DNA from: Gemmatimonadota bacterium
Lineage (GTDB): Bacteria > Gemmatimonadota > Gemmatimonadetes > Gemmatimonadales > Gemmatimonadaceae
Direction: 5' to 3'
Length of the DNA: 64,000 nt
Assembly: GCA_002737115.1 (NCBI GenBank)
Contig: NSHR01000011.1
Coordinates: 1 to 64,000, forward strand
Within the stretch, counting starts at the first letter, position 1. Each line of letters starts with the position of its first letter. The translations under genes and the position numbers were made by a program. Below the pieces are notes generated by a model. It was given only the letters and a program-made list of their open reading frames with translations. It was not told where the DNA came from and did not search any database. Positions 59,489 through 64,000 of the stretch are shown here, piece by piece.

Positions 59489-61201
59489 ATGCCGAACTCG
59501 CCGATGCCCCTGCCCCTTCAAATGTTCGCCGTCGCGGCCGTACTTGCCGCCCTCGCACCGTCGCTGCTGGCCCAGCCCGCGCCTCCGGTTGCCGACGCGA
59601 TCTACACCAACGCCCGCATCTGGACCGGCGATGCCACCCAGCCGTCGGCCCAAGCCATCGCCATCCGCGAGGGCAAGCTCATCGCCGTGGGGAGCGCTGC
59701 CCAAGCGCTCACCCACCGCGGGCCCGCCACGCGGGTAATCGACCTGCAGGGGCGCCGAGTGGTGCCGGGATTCAGTGACGCGCACTGGCATTTGAGCACC
59801 ACCGATCAAGCCGACCTCACCGACGCCAAGTCGCCCGCCGAGATCGTGCGACGTCTCAAAGCGTGGGCGGCCAAGCGTCCGGCTGGGTCGTGGGTGGTGG
59901 GCCGAGGGTGGACCCCGTCCGACTTTCCCGGCAACGCGCCGCATCGTCGCTTTCTGGATGTGGCGTTCCCCGGTCAGCCGGTGGTCCTCACTGACCGCGA
60001 CGGCCATCAGTCGATTGCCAACGGTCGGGCGCTGGCGCTGGCCAAAGTCACCGCCGCCACCCCCGATCCCGTGCGCGGGGTGATCGAGCGCGAGGCGCAG
60101 GGCGTGCCCACCGGCCTGCTGAAGGAGTCGGCGCGCCAGCTCGTGGTGCGTCTCGTGCCCGAGCCCACCGTGGACGATATCGCTCGGCGCATCGATGAAG
60201 AGACCCGTAAGGCCGCATCGTTCGGCATCGTACTGATTCAAGACGCCAGCGGTCGCGCCCCCGAGCATGCTGTCTTGACTATCCTCCGCGCCGCCGCCAC
60301 CGCCGACACCCTCCGCGTGCGCTACCGGGCCGCCTTCCCGTTCACCCCCGACGCGTCGGTGGCGACCGTTCGGCGCTATACCATGCTGCGCGACAGCGTG
60401 AACGGCCCCTGGCTGCGCTTCGGTATCGCCAAAGGCATGCTGGACGGAACGGTCGATGCCAAGACCGCCGCCATGCTTGAACCCTATGTTGGGTCAGATG
60501 ATACGGGACTCCCCTTCTGGCCCGCCGCCACCCTGAACAAGGGCGTGGCTCGCTACGACTCCGCCGGCATCCAGGTCGAGCTCCACGCCATCGGCGACCG
60601 CGCCGTTAGAACCGCACTCGACGCCTACGCCCACGCCGCCAAGGTGAATCGCACCCAGGGCCGCCGTCACCGCATCGAGCACATCGAAGTCCCTGCCCTG
60701 AGCGATCTGCCCCGTTTCAAGCAGTTAGGCGTCATCGCCAGCACCCAGGCCATCTTCGCCACCCCCGACCAAACCACCATCCTGAACTACGCCCCGCTGC
60801 TGGGCCCCGAGCGTAGTTCGCGGGCGAACGCCTTCAAGAAATTCGACGACGCCGGCGCCATTCAGGCCTTCGGCAGCGACCATCCTGTTTTCCCGATGGA
60901 TGTATTGCTGGGCATCTACACCGCCGTCACCCGCCAAACCCCCGACGGCACCCCCAAGGGCGGCTGGTATCCCGAGAACCGGATCACGGTTGAGGCCGCC
61001 TTGCGGCATTACACTAAGGACGCCGCGTATGCCGCGTTCATGGACAAGGAGACGGGCTCGCTGGTGGTGGGGAAGTACGCCGACTTTGTCGTCCTGTCCG
61101 CGGACATCCTGACCATCCCCCCGTCAGCCCTCCTGAAAACGAAGGTCCTCCTCACGATCATCGGCGGTCGCGAAGCCTACCGGTCCACCACGTTTCCGTG
61201 A
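59489..61201 (+). CDS. Secreted amidohydrolase (YtcJ-like)
   Basis: 570 residues. Signal peptide QMFAVAAVLAALAPSLLAQP. Metal-site DAHWHLSTTDQ and later VELHAIGDRA fit the amidohydrolase family, and RHRIEHIEVP and FGSDHPVFPMDVLLGI fit the YtcJ/urea-amidolyase-like branch. Probably hydrolyses exocyclic or cyclic amides in the periplasm; substrate unknown. A TATAT sequence lies 8 nt before the ATG and GGAGC lies 4-8 nt upstream. It follows a divergent pair with the ABM gene. Confidence 0.88.
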   Translation: MPNSPMPLPLQMFAVAAVLAALAPSLLAQPAPPVADAIYTNARIWTGDATQPSAQAIAIREGKLIAVGSAAQALTHRGPATRVIDLQGRRVVPGFSDAHWHLSTTDQADLTDAKSPAEIVRRLKAWAAKRPAGSWVVGRGWTPSDFPGNAPHRRFLDVAFPGQPVVLTDRDGHQSIANGRALALAKVTAATPDPVRGVIEREAQGVPTGLLKESARQLVVRLVPEPTVDDIARRIDEETRKAASFGIVLIQDASGRAPEHAVLTILRAAATADTLRVRYRAAFPFTPDASVATVRRYTMLRDSVNGPWLRFGIAKGMLDGTVDAKTAAMLEPYVGSDDTGLPFWPAATLNKGVARYDSAGIQVELHAIGDRAVRTALDAYAHAAKVNRTQGRRHRIEHIEVPALSDLPRFKQLGVIASTQAIFATPDQTTILNYAPLLGPERSSRANAFKKFDDAGAIQAFGSDHPVFPMDVLLGIYTAVTRQTPDGTPKGGWYPENRITVEAALRHYTKDAAYAAFMDKETGSLVVGKYADFVVLSADILTIPPSALLKTKVLLTIIGGREAYRSTTFP

Positions 61202-61226
61202 GTTCGGAGTTCTGAGTTCAAGTTCA

Positions 61227-61245
61227 GGGTTCTGAGTTAGAACCC
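61227..61245. terminator. Small hairpin after the amidohydrolase gene
   Basis: GGGTTCT-GAGTT-AGAACCC, a perfect 7-bp stem with a 5-nt loop, 26 bp after the stop. It is not followed by a T run, so termination is only possible. The flanking 61202-61260 has repeated GTTCTGAGTT and TACCCA-like motifs. Confidence 0.4.
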
Positions 61246-61366
61246 ACCACCCAATACCCAGTACCCACCGCCCCAAACCAACAGCCCAAAGCCCGCAGCG
61301 CTCGCACGCCGCGCAACGTTTCTTTATCGAAGCTGTCCTACCCCCGCCCCACCCCCAAGACCAATC

Positions 61367-64000
61367 GTGCATCCCACTTCCCGTCTCCTCCTCGTCGCCG
61401 GCTGCCTCGCATCCGCCAGCGCCGTCTCCGCCCAGCGCGGCCCCGGTGGTCCTCCGCAAGCCCGCGGCGCCGATACCACCTTCGGTGTTTCCTGGCGCAA
61501 CATCGGCCCCAACCAGTCCGGCCGTATGGTCGCCGTGGCCGGCTCCACCCAGCGTCCCGACGAGTACTACATGGGCACCACCGGCGGTGGCGTCTGGAAG
61601 ACCATCGACGGCGGCAAGACCGCATTGCCGGTGACCGACAAGTATTTCGGTGGCACCATCGGCGCGATTGCCGTGCAGACCACCAATCCCGACGTGGTGT
61701 GGGTGGGCGGTGGTGAAACGCCAATCCGCGGCAACGTGTCGCATGGCGACGGCGTGTGGAAGAGCCTCGATGCCGGCAAGACGTGGACGTACATGGGTCT
61801 CAAGGAGACGCAGTACATCTCGCGCGTGCGCATCGATCCCACCAACCCCGACATCGTGTTCGTGGGCGCGCTGGGCCACGTGTTCGGTCCGAACAAGGAA
61901 CGCGGCGTGTATCGCACGACCGACGGCGGCAAAACGTGGAAGAACATCCTGTTCCGCAACGACAGCACCGGTGTCGCGGACATGATCATGGATCCGTCAA
62001 ACTCGAAGATCATGTACGTCACCTTTTGGCAGGCCGGCCGCAAGCCGTGGTTGCTGGTGAGCGGTGGCGCGGGCAGCGGCATCTTCAAGACCACCGACGG
62101 TGGTGATACGTGGCAGGAGATCACACGCGCGAAGGGCTTGCCGCAAGCCGGCATGCTGGGCGCGATCGGCATCACGGTGTCGCCGGCCAAGCCGAGTCGC
62201 TTGTGGGCGATTCTCGAGCATGAGGCGAATGGCGGCGTGTATCGCAGCGACGATGCCGGTGCGTCGTGGACCTTCATGAGCGGCGATCGCAATCTGCGTC
62301 AGCGCTCGTGGTACTACTCCAAGCTGTACGCCGATCCGAAGGACACCAACGTCGTGTACGCGCCGCAGGTGAGTCCGATGGTGTCGAAGGATGGCGGCAA
62401 AACGTTCGCGAGCGGATTCGGTGGTGGTGATAATCACGACATCTACATCGATCCCACCGACCCCAAGCGTATTGCGGTCGCGCACGACAACGGCCTGATC
62501 ATCACGAAGGACGGCGGCACCACGCGCCAGGCCGTGGCCGTGGCCACCGGTCAGTACTATCACGTGCACCTCACGAGCCACTATCCATTCCATGTGTGCG
62601 GCGCGAAGCAGGACGCCGGTTCATCGTGCGGACCGGTGCGTGAAACGCCGGCGTTTGGTCGTGGTGGTGGTGGTGGATTCGGTGGCGGCGGCCCGGTGGC
62701 GCCGCCGTCGCCCTTCTCCACGTTCTACAGTGTGGCCGGCGGTGAGTCGGGCTACATCAGCAGCAAGCCGGACGATCCCGATATGATGTTCGGCGCGAAC
62801 TACGGTGGCAGCATGGACGTGCTGAACCGTCGCACCGGCAAGTCGCTGTCGCTCGATCCGTGGCCGCTCGACCCCATGGGTCATGATGCCAAGGACTCGA
62901 AGTATCGTTTCCAGTGGACGTACCCGATCGTACACTCGCCGCATGATCCGAACACGATCTATGTCGGTTCAAACGTCGTGTTCCGTTCCACCAATGGTGG
63001 TACCACGTGGACGCCGATCTCGCGCGATCTCACGCGCAACGATCCCGCCACGTTGGGCAGCTCGGGTGGCCCGATCACGAAGGACCAGACGAGCGTGGAG
63101 TACTACGGCACCGTGTTCACGATCGCCGAGTCGAAACTCACGAAGGGCTTGATCTGGACCGGCAGTGATGATGGGTTGTTGCACGTGTCGCGCGACAACG
63201 GCGTGACGTGGAAGAACGTGACGCCGAAGGGGCTGCCGGAGTGGATGCGGTGGAGCATCATCGAAGCGTCGCCGCATGCGGCGGGTACAGCGTGGGTGGC
63301 GGGCAACCGCTATCAGATGGACGACTTCGCACCGTATCTCTATCGCACCACCGATTACGGCGTCACGTGGACCAAGATCACGAACGGCATCGCGTCGGAG
63401 CATTTCACGCGCGCGATTCGTGAAGACCTGCATCGCGCGGGCATGGTATACGCGGCCACCGAGCGTGGCGTGTACGTGTCGCACGATGCCGGTGCCAACT
63501 GGAAGAGCCTGCAGAAGAATCTGCCGCCGGTGCCCGTTAGCGACATGATGCTGCGCGACGACGATCTCGCGATCAGCACGCATGGTCGTGCCTTCTGGGT
63601 GATGGAGAACCTCACGCCGTTGCGGTGGGAGCCGGAAACCGAGAAGGCCGCGAGCGCGCCGTATCTGTACAAGCCGGTGCCGGTGTTGCGCTTGAACGGA
63701 CAGGCGGCGCCCACGTTCGTGTATCGCCTGCCGAGCGATTCGATGCCCGTCACGTTCCAGTTCTACGATAAGGCCGGCAAGCTGCTGGCCACCGTGGCGA
63801 GCACGGATACGAATCCTACGCCCGCTGCGGGCGGCCCTGGTGGTGGACGTGGCTTCGGTGCCGCGGCGCCGGCTCGCCCAAGCAACCGCAAGGGTGTGAA
63901 CCGCTACACGTGGACCATGCGTCACGCCGATGCGACCACGTTCCGCGGCATGATTTTGTGGGGCGGACGTGGCACCGGCCCGTCGATGGCGCCGGGCACG
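61367..64000 (+). CDS. Secreted BNR/sortilin-like beta-propeller protein (C-terminus cut by window edge)
   Basis: 878 residues before the window ends, from GTG 61367. Signal peptide SRLLLVAGCLASASAVSAQ. Repeated BNR/Asp-box motifs such as TTGGGVWKTIDGGKT, GVYRTTDGGKTWKN, GIFKTTDGGDTWQEI, VFRSTNGGTTWTPI and GVYVSHDAGANWKSL mark a multi-blade propeller of the VPS10/sortilin N-terminal type found in Bacteroidota, Gemmatimonadota and others. A Gly-rich insert is at about 420-435. The start is inferred from the signal peptide. Role unknown; a secreted glycosidase-like or ligand-binding protein. Confidence 0.88.
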   Translation, partial: MHPTSRLLLVAGCLASASAVSAQRGPGGPPQARGADTTFGVSWRNIGPNQSGRMVAVAGSTQRPDEYYMGTTGGGVWKTIDGGKTALPVTDKYFGGTIGAIAVQTTNPDVVWVGGGETPIRGNVSHGDGVWKSLDAGKTWTYMGLKETQYISRVRIDPTNPDIVFVGALGHVFGPNKERGVYRTTDGGKTWKNILFRNDSTGVADMIMDPSNSKIMYVTFWQAGRKPWLLVSGGAGSGIFKTTDGGDTWQEITRAKGLPQAGMLGAIGITVSPAKPSRLWAILEHEANGGVYRSDDAGASWTFMSGDRNLRQRSWYYSKLYADPKDTNVVYAPQVSPMVSKDGGKTFASGFGGGDNHDIYIDPTDPKRIAVAHDNGLIITKDGGTTRQAVAVATGQYYHVHLTSHYPFHVCGAKQDAGSSCGPVRETPAFGRGGGGGFGGGGPVAPPSPFSTFYSVAGGESGYISSKPDDPDMMFGANYGGSMDVLNRRTGKSLSLDPWPLDPMGHDAKDSKYRFQWTYPIVHSPHDPNTIYVGSNVVFRSTNGGTTWTPISRDLTRNDPATLGSSGGPITKDQTSVEYYGTVFTIAESKLTKGLIWTGSDDGLLHVSRDNGVTWKNVTPKGLPEWMRWSIIEASPHAAGTAWVAGNRYQMDDFAPYLYRTTDYGVTWTKITNGIASEHFTRAIREDLHRAGMVYAATERGVYVSHDAGANWKSLQKNLPPVPVSDMMLRDDDLAISTHGRAFWVMENLTPLRWEPETEKAASAPYLYKPVPVLRLNGQAAPTFVYRLPSDSMPVTFQFYDKAGKLLATVASTDTNPTPAAGGPGGGRGFGAAAPARPSNRKGVNRYTWTMRHADATTFRGMILWGGRGTGPSMAPGT

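Noticed and set aside
1-64000. tRNA genes, insertion sequences or prophage
   Set aside because: I looked for typical T-arm motifs, transposase and integrase motifs and found none that I could support by reading alone.

Overview
The window is a 64 kb piece of a GC-rich chromosome around a replication-origin locus. The order rpmH-rnpA-yidD-yidC-mnmE on the minus strand facing dnaA-dnaN on the plus strand is a classic bacterial origin neighbourhood. parA-parB with two parS sites, plus mnmG, lies about 28 kb further on. The GWxTD lipoprotein, the many secreted peptidases and amidohydrolases, the BNR/sortilin-like giant secreted protein and the high GC content suggest Gemmatimonadota (a Gemmatimonas-like organism). 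That assignment is inference from gene content, not from a marker comparison. I saw no insertion sequence, prophage, CRISPR array or tRNA.

Layout. 1-3.7 kb: a cut-off DUF697 membrane gene and a solitary ParA-like ATPase, then a LOG-family nucleotide hydrolase divergent from upp, and a putative metalloprotease. 3.7-10.7 kb: the origin cluster (mnmE, yidC, yidD, rnpA, rpmH | dnaA, dnaN), with a perfect DnaA box between the diverging arms. 10.7-29.4 kb: lipoprotein, RNase P RNA (rnpB, minus strand), an AraC-type regulator, pyrE coupled to a Ser/Thr kinase, a GWxTD lipoprotein coupled to polA, an MFS transporter, tex, a SWIM-SNF2 helicase and an M19 dipeptidase. 29.5-35.3 kb: a five-gene nucleoside-type ABC importer operon (BMP lipoprotein, Nif3-like protein, double ATPase, two permeases). 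35.3-40.5 kb: parB, parA, parS x2, a SIMPL-domain protein and mnmG. 40.6-52.7 kb: small unknowns, a YheT hydrolase, a dicarboxylate symporter, a cysteine-less ArsC-like protein, a serine hydrolase, queD, DUF808, an acyltransferase, an ABC-F ATPase and an outer-membrane protein. 52.7-64 kb: aminotransferase, M14 carboxypeptidase, amidase, ABM monooxygenase, amidohydrolase and a BNR-repeat protein cut by the window end; most of these are exported and look like a peptide/amide scavenging set.

Three cross-cutting patterns stand out. (1) At least nine genes have a -10-like hexamer (TAGCTT, TAGAAT, TAGTTT and similar) only 6-9 nt before the start codon and mostly no Shine-Dalgarno, which predicts many leaderless mRNAs. 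(2) Two core genes, rnpA and pyrE, have conserved N-termini that extend upstream of any ATG/GTG/TTG, so they seem to start at ATA and CTG (or ATT) codons inside the preceding gene. (3) Intergenic spaces carry long imperfect palindromes of at least three sequence types (CACGGAT, CTTCGCG and CGCGGAT motifs) that can fold into 50-bp hairpins, several of them at operon ends.
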